Below, one piece after another: positions 24,503 through 32,898 of a stretch of DNA of 64,000 bases. The notes under the pieces are model-generated. The model had not been told where the DNA came from and made no database searches. It saw only the letters and a list, made by a program, of their open reading frames with translations. A program made the translations under genes and the position numbers. Where the stretch lies: the NCBI RefSeq assembly GCF_036924535.1, contig NZ_JAZHRT010000001.1:186001-250000 (forward strand). The letters are read 5' to 3'. Within the stretch, counting starts at the first letter, position 1, and each line of letters begins with the position of its first letter. This DNA is from Bradyrhizobium sp. AZCC 2262 (lineage in GTDB: Bacteria; Pseudomonadota; Alphaproteobacteria; Rhizobiales; Xanthobacteraceae).

Positions 24503-25924
24503 ATGATCTCTTCTGGTATTGTGAGAATAACCGCTGCCGTCGCGGTTGCGATGATCGGTCTGACCGGCATGTCGCGCGCCGAAACCATTCGTGTTGCGGT
24601 CGGGACGCAGGACACGACGATCAATTGCGTAACCGGCGGGCTTTTGATCCGCGAACTCAAGCTCCTTGAGAAGTTTCTGCCGCGCGATGGCAAATACAAG
24701 GACGTCACCTACGATATCCAGTGGAAGAACTTCACCAGCGGCGCGCCGCTCACCAACGAGATGGTTGCCGGCAAGCTCGATCTCGGCGCCATGGCGGATT
24801 TCCCGGGCTCACTGAACGGTGTAGCGTTCCAGAAAGCCAGCCGGCGCAGCCTCTTCATCAGCGTTCTCTCTGGCAGCACCAAGGGCAGCGGCAACGGCAT
24901 CGTGGTGCCGGTGAATTCCCCGGTGCAGTCGATTGCCGATCTGAAGGGCAAGACAATCTCCGTTCCCTTTGCGTCGACTTCTCACGGCATGTTGCTCCGA
25001 GCGATCGAAGCCCAGGGCTGGAACCCGGAGACGGACGTCAACATCATCACGCAGGCTCCTGAAGTCGCAGGACCCGCGCTGCAAGCGAACAAGATCGAAG
25101 CCCATGCCGACTTCGTGCCGTTCGCCGAGCTGTTCCCGTGGCGGGGTTTCGCGCGCAAGATCTTTGACGGATCGCAAGTCAACGCGCCGACCCTTCATGG
25201 ATCCCTGGTCGATGCCGAATATGCAGACAAATATCCCGAGATCGTCGTTGCGTATCTGCGCGCCGCACTAGAGGCCGACCGCCTGATCGCCGAAGAACCC
25301 GAAAAATACAGCGAGCTGATCACCAAGGTGACAGGCATCGATGCGGAAGTGGCTTATCTGTTTCACGGGCCGCTTGGCCTGCAGACGCGCAGCGTGACCT
25401 GGAAGCCGGAATACCGTCAGGCGGTAGCGACATCGATCAAGACGCTGAGGCATCTGAAGCGCGCCGACAGCGACCTCGACATCAATCAATTCGTCACTGA
25501 CAAATTCATCCGCACAGCGCTATCGCAGGTCGGCCGCGATTACGACGCTGAGCTGAAGGATTACGCCCAGCTTCCTCTGAAAGCCAAGGATGCGACGACT
25601 GGAGCCGACATCACGGATTTCAGCCGGGTGGCGCAAATCTGGGTCAAGGACGAACCCAAGCTCCGTCACTTCAGCTCGCCAGAGAACGCGTTGCAAGCGC
25701 TCGCTGCGCTGGAGAAGGAAGGCAAGGCGGTCCGCGTGGTCTATGCGCAGGATCGCGATAGCGGCATCAAGCTGTTTGCGAACCAGGCGTGGTTCGTCCG
25801 CTCGGGCAAGGGCGAACTGAGTGCGTTCCTGCTCAAGGACGGCGCCGAGAAATGGTCGAAGGAGCACGGCGGTAACGTGATCGATTACGCCGGTGCGCGC
25901 GGATCCCCGGTGGCGAGCCGGTAG
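24503..25924 (+). CDS. NitT/TauT substrate-binding protein with NosL-like C-terminal domain
   Basis: A 473-residue exported protein. The signal peptide is at residues about 8-25 (AVAVAMIGLTGMSRAE). Residues about 26-350 form a NitT/TauT binding domain (GKLDLGAMADFPGSLNGVAFQ; LKGKTISVPFASTSHGMLLRAI). The last 120 residues do not belong to that fold. They contain KLRHFSSPENALQAL, then LFANQAWFVRSGKGELSAFL and KEHGGNVIDY (454-457 is the EHGG), a pattern of NosL-type copper-binding accessory proteins, though NosL's Cys and Met ligands are not obvious. A normal family member has about 330 residues, so this is a fusion. It is first in a three-gene operon with a permease and an ATPase. Confidence 0.82.
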   Translation: MISSGIVRITAAVAVAMIGLTGMSRAETIRVAVGTQDTTINCVTGGLLIRELKLLEKFLPRDGKYKDVTYDIQWKNFTSGAPLTNEMVAGKLDLGAMADFPGSLNGVAFQKASRRSLFISVLSGSTKGSGNGIVVPVNSPVQSIADLKGKTISVPFASTSHGMLLRAIEAQGWNPETDVNIITQAPEVAGPALQANKIEAHADFVPFAELFPWRGFARKIFDGSQVNAPTLHGSLVDAEYADKYPEIVVAYLRAALEADRLIAEEPEKYSELITKVTGIDAEVAYLFHGPLGLQTRSVTWKPEYRQAVATSIKTLRHLKRADSDLDINQFVTDKFIRTALSQVGRDYDAELKDYAQLPLKAKDATTGADITDFSRVAQIWVKDEPKLRHFSSPENALQALAALEKEGKAVRVVYAQDRDSGIKLFANQAWFVRSGKGELSAFLLKDGAEKWSKEHGGNVIDYAGARGSPVASR

Positions 25925-25927
25925 CGG

Positions 25928-26731
25928 ATGGCATCTGGACGCACCATCGACCGGTTGCCGATGTTGCGGTGGCTCGTTCGTGCCGGGTCAATTCTGGCTT
26001 GCATTGGGCTTTGGCAGCTGGCCTCGTCATTGCACGTGCATCTTGGTATCGTGACGTTCCGCAATGTACCGCCCCCAACCGAGGTCGTTCAGTCCGCAAT
26101 CGTCCTACTGAAGTCACCAAAACTCTTCGCGCATATCAGCAGCAGCCTGTGGCGGGTGTTTGCCGGCTACGGTGCTGCGGTTGTTATCGGCATAGCATTC
26201 GGATTCGCGATCGGCCGGTCGCGCGCCGCCAGCGATCTGTTGCTGCCGCCACTTGAACTGCTACGGCCGATCCCCGCGGTGGCGTGGATACCGCTGTCGA
26301 TCCTGATGTTCCCGTCGTCCGAACTGTCGATGATCTATATCACCTTCATCGGCGCGCTGTTCCCGATCATCCTGAACACTGTGCACGGCGTCGCCAACAT
26401 CGACCGCAGGCTTGTTGCGTCCGCGCGCAGCCTCGGCGGCACGCCTGTCGCGATCCTGCGTGAGATCGTGTTGCCGGGTGCGGCACCCAGCATCGTTACG
26501 GGACTGGCTATCGGCATCGGCACGTCCTGGTTCTGCCTCGTCACCGCGGAGATGATCTCCGGCCAGTTCGGGATCGGTTACTACACATGGGAAGCCTACA
26601 CGCTGCAGAACTATGCCGACATCATTGTTGGCATGCTGGTGATCGGCCTGCTCGGAATGGGCAGCAGCTGGCTGCTGACGACGCTCGGTCATTATTTGAT
26701 GCCGTGGCGGCATCCGGCGGTCGCGCGATGA
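25928..26731 (+). CDS. ABC transporter permease, NitT/TauT family
   Basis: A 267-residue membrane protein, 3 bp after the binding-protein stop, with about six transmembrane segments. RPIPAVAWIPLSILMFPSSEL and the coupling loop DRRLVASARSLGGTPVAILREIVLPGAAPSI (about residues 160-190) are the SsuC/TauC signatures. The end of the gene overlaps the ATPase start by 4 nt (ATGA). It forms the channel of the importer whose receptor carries the unusual C-terminal domain. Confidence 0.9.
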   Translation: MASGRTIDRLPMLRWLVRAGSILACIGLWQLASSLHVHLGIVTFRNVPPPTEVVQSAIVLLKSPKLFAHISSSLWRVFAGYGAAVVIGIAFGFAIGRSRAASDLLLPPLELLRPIPAVAWIPLSILMFPSSELSMIYITFIGALFPIILNTVHGVANIDRRLVASARSLGGTPVAILREIVLPGAAPSIVTGLAIGIGTSWFCLVTAEMISGQFGIGYYTWEAYTLQNYADIIVGMLVIGLLGMGSSWLLTTLGHYLMPWRHPAVAR

Positions 26732-27567
26732 ATATCCGGGTTACCGACATAGCCACAAAGACCGTTGGACGCATCGACGTCGCCAATGTCTCGATTTCGC
26801 TCGGGGAGGGCGCCGACGCTTTCGAGGCGGTCCGCGGTCTCAATTTCGCGGTCGCGCCGGGCGAGCTCGTATGCGTTCTCGGCCCGTCCGGCTGTGGCAA
26901 ATCGACTTTGCTCGGCGCACTGGCGGGGCATTTGCAGCCGACGCAGGGGCAGTTGACCGTGGACGGTCAGCCGCTCCTCGGTCCAAGCCCCGACCGGGGA
27001 ATCGTGTTTCAGCAGCACACGCTGTTTCCCTGGAAACGGGTCCGCGACAATGTTGCGTTCGGACCGAAGATGCGCGGCATCGGCAAGGCTGAGCGGCGCC
27101 GTACGGCGGACGAAATCCTGAAGCTGGTCGGTCTTGATGGCTTCGAGACCTTCTATCCCTCGCAATTGTCCGGCGGCATGCAACAGCGGGTCGAAATCGC
27201 CCGCGTTCTCATCAATCAGCCTCGGGTGCTGCTGATGGACGAGCCATTCGGCGCCCTGGACGCACAGACGCGCAGCCTGATGCAGGAGGTGTTGCTGGAC
27301 ATCTGGACCAAAATTCCGACCACGACCGTGTTCGTGACCCACGATATCGAGGAGGCGCTCTTCCTTGCCGACCGGATCATCGTCATGAGCGTGCGGCCGG
27401 GGCGGGTGATCGACGACATCCGCCTGCCGTTCGCGCGGCCCCGTCATGGCGAACTCGTCACCGAGACCGAGTTCGTGCGTCTGAAGCGCCACATCCTTAA
27501 CTTGCTCCGGCGCCCCGACGATGCTCTGCCGCTGGCGCGGCTAAGCCCGCTCGGCGTTCCCGGCTGA
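26728..27567 (+). CDS. ABC transporter ATP-binding protein, NitT/TauT family
   Basis: A 279-residue ATPase starting at ATG 26728, which overlaps the permease stop by 4 nt. Walker A GPSGCGKS is at 52-59, Q-loop FQQHTLFPW at about 94, signature LSGGMQQ at 147-153, Walker B VLLMDEP at 167-173 and switch His in FVTHDIEEALFLADR. The first 40 residues before the strand ELVCVLG form a slightly longer N-terminus than in the other three paralogues. It energises the 25928 permease. The gene is followed by 33 bp and then a convergent small gene. Confidence 0.92.
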   Translation: MNIRVTDIATKTVGRIDVANVSISLGEGADAFEAVRGLNFAVAPGELVCVLGPSGCGKSTLLGALAGHLQPTQGQLTVDGQPLLGPSPDRGIVFQQHTLFPWKRVRDNVAFGPKMRGIGKAERRRTADEILKLVGLDGFETFYPSQLSGGMQQRVEIARVLINQPRVLLMDEPFGALDAQTRSLMQEVLLDIWTKIPTTTVFVTHDIEEALFLADRIIVMSVRPGRVIDDIRLPFARPRHGELVTETEFVRLKRHILNLLRRPDDALPLARLSPLGVPG

Positions 27568-27600
27568 AACGGCAAGCGCCTTACGTCTTGTGGAGAGCAA

Positions 27601-27912
27601 TCACTTTCTTTCGAGCAACGCAAGCAGATCGGCGTGATCGAGACGCATGGCCGAGCTGTTTACCGTAGCTGCATGACAGCGTGTCGGCGTCCAATGCGAT
27701 ATCATCGGCATGCCGCCTGCGCCGAACGCTGCGAATACAAGCGCGGGGTCATGCTGCTCCTGCAGAAGTGTGGTGACGAGGGTGCCCGCCGTCATGAGAG
27801 CTGCGGCGGCGAGCAAGAGTAGCGGAACGGCTTCACCGGAGCGCACCCGCAGGGATGCGGCCGGCGAAGTGTAACGGGAATGACCGTGTGAGACGGACTG
27901 AACTGGCGTCAT
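27601..27912 (-). CDS. Hypothetical small membrane protein
   Basis: A 103-residue frame that starts with an ATGA overlap on the stop of the broken metQ-like gene, the same coupling used by other operon partners here. It has one clear transmembrane helix (VPLLLLAAAALMTAGTLVTTLL, about residues 30-51), a basic cytoplasmic or periplasmic N-terminus and a C-terminal part HADLLALLERK. No family is recognised. The overlap and the helix argue for a real gene; the composition of the tail (SHWTPTRCHAATVNSS) is less convincing. It is last in the methyltransferase-LLM-metQ unit. Confidence 0.45.
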   Translation of the reverse strand: MTPVQSVSHGHSRYTSPAASLRVRSGEAVPLLLLAAAALMTAGTLVTTLLQEQHDPALVFAAFGAGGMPMISHWTPTRCHAATVNSSAMRLDHADLLALLERK

Positions 27913-28720
27913 TTGAGATAGTCCGGCAGCGCAAAGCCGTCGTAGAAGCGGTCCGACAGGATCGCCGTCTTGAAAGTCTGCGACTTGTAGCCCGCGCCAA
28001 TATCCTGCGCCCACGGGGCTTCCGCGTTGCCGCGTTTCACGACCACCACGTTGATATAGGGCGTCGTCATCTTCTCCAGCGCAAAGGCGTTGGTGAGCTT
28101 CAACCCGCTGTAGATCGCAAAATTTCCCTGGGATCGCGGCGAAATCGACATCGTCGAGGGCGCGCGGCGCCTGCGCCGCTTCCAGCGGCACGATCTTGAT
28201 GTTGCCGGGGTTCTTGATCACGTCAAGCTCGGAGACATCGATCGGCTTGCTGTCGCGAATTTCGATCAGGCCGAGGTCGCGCAGGATCCACAATGACCGC
28301 TGCAGGTTGACGGGGTCGTTGGGAACCGCGACGGTCGATCCGTGTTTGATCGCCGTGCCCGGCGGGTGCTTCTTCGAATAGAGGCCCATGGGCGGGGTCG
28401 GCACATGGACGATCCCCACCAGATCGGTCTGCTGGCGCTCGTTGTAGGAATTCAGGAAGATCGTGTGCTGCATGACATTGGCGTCGATCTCGTTCTTGAA
28501 CACGGCATTGTTGGCTTCGAGGCCGGTGGAGAACTCGACATAGCGGATGCGATATCCCTTTTTCTGCAGCTCGGGTGCAACGCCGGCCTTGAACTCGTCG
28601 ATATAGGGACCGGGCACGAACCCGACCTTGAGTTCGGGCTTGGCGGGCTCCTGGGCCTGCGCGGTTCCCGCAGCAAGCGCGCCGACGAGCAGGAAAGCAG
28701 CGGCGAAGTTTCTTGAACAT
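27909..28720 (-). pseudogene. MetQ-like (NLPA family) substrate-binding protein, frameshifted
   Basis: After correction the product would be about 269 residues, a normal MetQ length. Just after the start codon at 28720 the frame must shift (MFKK, then FAAAFLLVGALAAGTAQA in another frame). At 28130-28132 a run of three G (C on the coding strand) has one base too many: before it the frame reads APRALDDVDFAAI and after it QGNFAIYSGLKLTNAFALEK, a continuous MetQ sequence in two frames. The PYIDEFKAGVAPEL start of the mature domain and the GLYSKKH strand are typical. The product would be a D-methionine-type receptor in the same unit as an LLM monooxygenase. Either the gene is dead or the sequence has indel errors. 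Confidence 0.82.
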
Positions 28721-28788
28721 TTTCTTGAAAGCCTCGTGGAGTTGTGGGTGAGCAGCAGGGGAAATCCAGAGAGCGCCTTGTCAGCCGG

Positions 28789-30132
28789 TCACGCGATCGC
28801 CTGGATGGCATTGGAGAACACGCTGGCCGGCCGAGTCAGGCCGTAGTGGTCACGCAAGGTCTTCCCGGCATACTCTTCGCGAAACAGGCCGCGCTTGCGC
28901 AGGATCGGCACCACCTGCTCGGCGAATACGTCGAACCCGCCGGGCAGCCAGGGCGGCATGACATTAAAACCATCGGCTGCGCCGTTCTCGAACCAGGTCT
29001 GGATGTTGTCTGCGATCTTTTCCGGCGGCCCCGCGATCACCCAATGACCGCGGGCGCCGGCGAGGCGTTGCACCAGTTGGCGGATGGTCGGCTTCTCGCG
29101 ATCGACGATGTCGACGACGAGCTTGAAGCGGCTGGCGACACCGCGCGCGTCCTCGGTATCGATCAGGTGCCGCGGGAAGGGGCCGTCGAGGTCGAAGCCC
29201 GAGAGATCGAGCCCGATCATCTGCCGGAGCTGGGTCAGCGAATATTCCGGTTGGATCAACTCGTTGAACTCGTCCTGCAGGCGATCGGCTTCCACCTGCG
29301 TGCTGGCAATGAACGGGCTGATGCCCGGCAGGATCTTGATCTGATCGGGGTGCCGGTCGAAGGCTCGGGCCTGCCGCTTGATGTCGGCATAAAACTCCTG
29401 GGCGCTCGCGAGCGTCTGATGCGCGGTGAAGATCGCCTCTGCGAAGCGTGCGGCAAAGGCGCGGCCGTCCTCGGACGAGCCGGCCTGGACGTAGACCGGC
29501 CGTCCTTGCGGCGTCCTTGAGATATTGAGCGGCCCACGCACGCGGAAATGCTTTCCGATGTGATTTAACGCGTGGATCTTGCCGGTGTCGGCGAAAACGC
29601 CGGAGGCTGGGTCGTTGACGAGCGCGTCGTCTTCCCAACTGTCCCAAAGCCGCGTGATGACATCAAGATATTCCCGTGCTCGCTCGTAGCGCTCGTGATG
29701 AGGAGGATGCTCCGGCAGGCCGAAGTTCTGTGCCGCCTGCGGTGAGCTTGTCGTGACGATGTTCCAGCCGGCGCGGCCGCCGCTGATGTGATCCAGCGAA
29801 GCGAACAGGCGCGCCAGATTGTACGGCTCGGTGTAGGTCGTTGAAGCCGTTGCGATCAGGCCGATCCGCGTGGTGGCAGATGCAATTGCCGTGAGCAAGG
29901 TGATCGGCTCGAGACGGAAACGCGCCGCGTAGCGGACGTTGTCGGCAAGCACTGGACCGTCGGCGAAGAAGACCGCATCGAACTTGTGCGCTTCGGCGCG
30001 CTGCGCTAGCTCCTGATAGTACGTGATGTCGAGGACACGGTCGGATGCCGATGCCTTGTGGCGCCACGCAGCCTCGTGATGACCGTCCGGATAGATGAAG
30101 AAGTTGAGGGAAAGCTGCCGTCGTTCGCTCAT
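28789..30132 (-). CDS. LLM-class flavin-dependent monooxygenase (NtaA/SnaA/DszA family)
   Basis: A 447-residue FMNH2-dependent monooxygenase of the bacterial-luciferase fold. Features of the DszA/NtaA subgroup: the N-terminal strand LSLNFFIYPDGHH, DAVFFADGPV, then IGLIATASTTYTEPYNLAR with SGGRAGWNIVTT (about residues 90-125), ERYERAREYLDVITRLWDSW, GPLNISRTPQGRPVYVQAGSS and a C-terminal EYAGKTLRDHYGL. Members oxidise sulfones, EDTA/NTA-type amines or dibenzothiophene sulfone with a reduced flavin supplied by a separate reductase. It overlaps the upstream methyltransferase by 4 nt. The likely role is C-S or C-N bond cleavage of an imported compound. Confidence 0.9.
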   Translation of the reverse strand: MSERRQLSLNFFIYPDGHHEAAWRHKASASDRVLDITYYQELAQRAEAHKFDAVFFADGPVLADNVRYAARFRLEPITLLTAIASATTRIGLIATASTTYTEPYNLARLFASLDHISGGRAGWNIVTTSSPQAAQNFGLPEHPPHHERYERAREYLDVITRLWDSWEDDALVNDPASGVFADTGKIHALNHIGKHFRVRGPLNISRTPQGRPVYVQAGSSEDGRAFAARFAEAIFTAHQTLASAQEFYADIKRQARAFDRHPDQIKILPGISPFIASTQVEADRLQDEFNELIQPEYSLTQLRQMIGLDLSGFDLDGPFPRHLIDTEDARGVASRFKLVVDIVDREKPTIRQLVQRLAGARGHWVIAGPPEKIADNIQTWFENGAADGFNVMPPWLPGGFDVFAEQVVPILRKRGLFREEYAGKTLRDHYGLTRPASVFSNAIQAIA

Positions 30133-30974
30133 GTTCGTAGTCCGTGCGTGTTGTTAACGGGGAGGACTTTGCGGGCAAACGCAAAGCGTAGGTAACGTTC
30201 CAGCCGGAGGCCTTCGGGGAGGCGTTTGGCTTCGACCAGACGGGCGAAGGCTGCGCGCACCCGATCGCTTTCGGATTTCGAGAATCCATCCAGAAAATTG
30301 CCGAAGGCGCTCGCTTCCGACCATTTCAGCAAGGCATCTGCGTCCGGGTGGATGTCGATCAGCGATCGCAGGTCGCTGCGATAGTCGATGAAGCCGGCGC
30401 CCGCGAACAGCTCCTTCAACTGCTCGTCCGTTGCGCCGAGGACCGGGTTGGATTCGTGGTGCCGGTCCGCCAGACCTGCCTGCACGATCGCCTCGCGAAG
30501 CAAAACCCGGGACTCGTGCGGTCTGGAAGGATCTTGAACGTTCAGTCCCAGTCTGCCGCCAGGCCTGAGGACGCGGTGGATTTCGCGCAAGGCGCGATTC
30601 TTTTCCGCGATCCAGTGGAACACGCTGTTGAGGTAGATCGCATCGAACTGGCCATTGGCGAAACGAGACAAATCTTCCGCGTGGCCGGTCTCGAATGTCA
30701 GTATCCTCGACTGCCGCTGCCGTGCGACGTCGATACGATTTTGCAACGGGTCGATGCCGACGACCGAGCCATGCGAGCCGACCAGGCCGGCGACGAATTC
30801 GGCAAGCCGACCCGTCCCGGCGCCAATGTCCAGGATATGCTCGCCCGTCTTGATCGCGAGCGGCCCGATCAGGAACTTGCCGTGGTGAAACTGGACGATT
30901 CCGGCCCGTTCGTAGTTTCGAGCCATTTCGGGAGTATCCCGCTCAAGGCTGATCGTTCCGGCAGTCTGTGGCAT
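30129..30974 (-). CDS. Class I SAM-dependent methyltransferase
   Basis: A 281-residue protein with the Rossmann motif DIGAGTG at 49-55, the second-strand acidic residue in VVGIDPLQNRI (about 75), motif II/III LSRFANGQFDAIYLNSVFHW (about 103-122) and the post-motif LREIHRVLRPGGRLGLNV. The pattern is that of the UbiE/Coq5-like Methyltransf_11 group acting on small molecules; the methyl acceptor is unknown. It is the first gene of the reverse unit and overlaps the LLM gene by 4 nt, so methyl transfer to or from a sulfur or arsenic-like compound before or after oxidation is a possible inference. Confidence 0.85.
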   Translation of the reverse strand: MPQTAGTISLERDTPEMARNYERAGIVQFHHGKFLIGPLAIKTGEHILDIGAGTGRLAEFVAGLVGSHGSVVGIDPLQNRIDVARQRQSRILTFETGHAEDLSRFANGQFDAIYLNSVFHWIAEKNRALREIHRVLRPGGRLGLNVQDPSRPHESRVLLREAIVQAGLADRHHESNPVLGATDEQLKELFAGAGFIDYRSDLRSLIDIHPDADALLKWSEASAFGNFLDGFSKSESDRVRAAFARLVEAKRLPEGLRLERYLRFAFARKVLPVNNTHGLRT

Positions 30975-31364
30975 TGCAAATCCATCACCGCTGCAGTTAG
31001 CGGCGTGTCACCGCGTGCATCGGACTCTACGTCTGTGCTCGCGATGCTGTCGATGAAATGAATTTGCAATCTTGTGGTGGACCCCAGCATGAAACCCATG
31101 TGTTGATCGGAAAACGGAGTGAGTGTGCATCCCGCTGTGGGTGTCAGCATCTGAAAGCTGAAACAATTCTGCTTTCACGCAACAAAATTCGTCGCGTGAT
31201 GCCGGTCGTCGTGACCGACGCGTCATGATCACCGCAAATATTTCAGCACCTGCATGGACGACGACGCGATCGTTGTCGATTCGGGCAAACAACGCTGATT
31301 TCATTTCATTGACTGCAAGTCGTTCGCTTCTACGATTTGTCGAGCACACATGAGGTCGATCGTC
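30975..31364. other. Divergent promoter region, methyltransferase unit and FAD-oxygenase operon
   Basis: No gene is seen in these 390 bp. The right part holds a convincing promoter for the forward operon (see 31309-31336). The stem CGGTC-GTCGT-GACCG lies near 31203-31217. The left part next to the methyltransferase start carries no recognisable -10/-35 pair. Confidence 0.45.
31309..31336 (+). promoter_or_regulatory. Sigma-70-like promoter for the FAD-oxygenase/TauD/ABC operon
   Basis: TTGACT (31309-31314) and TACGAT (31331-31336) are separated by 16 bp. Transcription would begin near 31343, leaving a leader of about 20 nt to the ATG at 31365 that contains GAGG at 31352-31355 as ribosome-binding site. 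This supports ATG 31365 rather than ATG 31350 as the start. Confidence 0.5.
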
Positions 31365-32804
31365 ATGCCGAAAATTGATCCCGATAATGTTGCTCAAGAG
31401 ACGCTCCGCCTGATCGGACCAGATCCGCAGAACTGGGTGCCGGATCGCGATGGCATCGACCACAACGTATTTGTCGTGGGTGGAGGGCAATCCGGAAGTG
31501 CATTTGCTTTCGCGCTGCGACGGGCTGGTATCGGAAAAGTATCCGTGATCGATGCGGCGCCGGACAACGCCCTGGCCGGCGTATGGCGAACCAGCGCGCG
31601 CATGCATAAACTTCGGACGCCGAAGAGTCTGCCCGGTCCTGAACTGGGATTGCCTGGCTTGAGCTTTCAGGTCTGGTATGAGGCCCGCCACGGCGCGGCC
31701 GCCTATGACGCGCTCGATCGTATTCCGCGGCTGGATTGGGCCGCCTATCTAGATTGGTATCGCAAGCAGGTCAGTGTGCCGGTTCGCTACGGGACAAGGC
31801 TCGTTCGCATCGAGCCCGCGGGTGGTTATCTGCGGCTGCATCTGGAGGAGGGCGGGGCGACTCGGGTCGAGACAACGAGGAAGCTCATCCTGGCGAGCGG
31901 CTTTGCGGGTAGCGGCGGCGCCTATGTGCCTGAGGTGCTGACGCAGAATGTGCCGAGGTCCGGCTATGCGCACACGTCGGAGCGGATCGATTTCGAGGCA
32001 TTGCGCGACAAGTCGGTTGTGGTGCTCGGCAGCGCCGCGTCGGCCTTTGATGCGGCTGCCGTTGCACTTGAGACGGGAGCGCGCGAAGTCCACCTGTTCG
32101 CCCGTCGTGACAATCTCGCTTCGCTACCGGTGATCCGGATCCGCGGCTATCCCGGCGCCTACGACAACTACGGTTCATTGCCGGACGCTGCGCGCTGGCA
32201 TCAGGCGATCCGATTTCGCCGCGCCGGTTCGACACCGCCACCCGACGCTATTTCGCGGGCCGTGCAGTTTCCGAATTTTCACCTGCATCTGGCGTCGCCG
32301 TGGACAGCGGCAGAGGCTCTGGGACGGCGGTTCGTCGCGACTACGCCGCACGGCAAGGTCGCCTTCTACTTCGCGATTGCCGGCACCGGCTACACTGTTG
32401 ATCTGGCTGCTCAACCGGAATTGCGGGATTTCGCCGGCGAGATTCTGCGCTGGGGAGATCGCTTCACACCGCCCGATGATGAGCAGGACGAGAGCCTGGC
32501 GGCATATCCTTATCTCGGCTCGGGGCATGAATATCTCGAAAAAGAGCCGGGTCGGGCGCCGCAGCTAAAGAACATCCACGTCTTCAACCCGGCGGCCGTT
32601 GTCAGCTTTGGCCTGCCGATCGGGGATGTTCCGAGCTTCAAGCGCGATATCCCCGCCGTCGTGGCGCGGATCAGCCGCGATCTGTTCCTGGCTGACCTCG
32701 CCTCGCACGAGGAACGCATCAATGGTTCGATCGCCGAGGATTTCGCCGCTGAACTCTACGCTTCCGCTGTCTGGCGATCGCCCCACTCGGTTGCGGCCGA
32801 ATAG
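31365..32804 (+). CDS. FAD/NAD(P)-binding flavoprotein monooxygenase-like protein
   Basis: A 479-residue two-dinucleotide-domain flavoprotein. The FAD site is GGGQSG at 39-44 and the second Rossmann site VVLGSAASAFDAA at about 219-231. The layout and the W-x-x-Y-R-K stretch DWAAYLDWYRKQVSVPVRYG between the two resemble flavin-containing (class B) monooxygenases or related N-oxygenases. The FMO fingerprint FxGxxxHxxxY is not clear, so oxygenase activity is a guess. It is first in the operon with a TauD-type dioxygenase (94 bp downstream) and a complete NitT/TauT importer. Probable role: a first oxidation step on the imported compound. Confidence 0.78.
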   Translation: MPKIDPDNVAQETLRLIGPDPQNWVPDRDGIDHNVFVVGGGQSGSAFAFALRRAGIGKVSVIDAAPDNALAGVWRTSARMHKLRTPKSLPGPELGLPGLSFQVWYEARHGAAAYDALDRIPRLDWAAYLDWYRKQVSVPVRYGTRLVRIEPAGGYLRLHLEEGGATRVETTRKLILASGFAGSGGAYVPEVLTQNVPRSGYAHTSERIDFEALRDKSVVVLGSAASAFDAAAVALETGAREVHLFARRDNLASLPVIRIRGYPGAYDNYGSLPDAARWHQAIRFRRAGSTPPPDAISRAVQFPNFHLHLASPWTAAEALGRRFVATTPHGKVAFYFAIAGTGYTVDLAAQPELRDFAGEILRWGDRFTPPDDEQDESLAAYPYLGSGHEYLEKEPGRAPQLKNIHVFNPAAVVSFGLPIGDVPSFKRDIPAVVARISRDLFLADLASHEERINGSIAEDFAAELYASAVWRSPHSVAAE

Positions 32805-32898
32805 ACAACGTTTCACCCATGATTTCATTTCCGCCCCCGTCCCCGCGACCGGTGCCTGGCGGAGCAGTCAACAGCAGACATCGCGGCGGAGAAGCATC

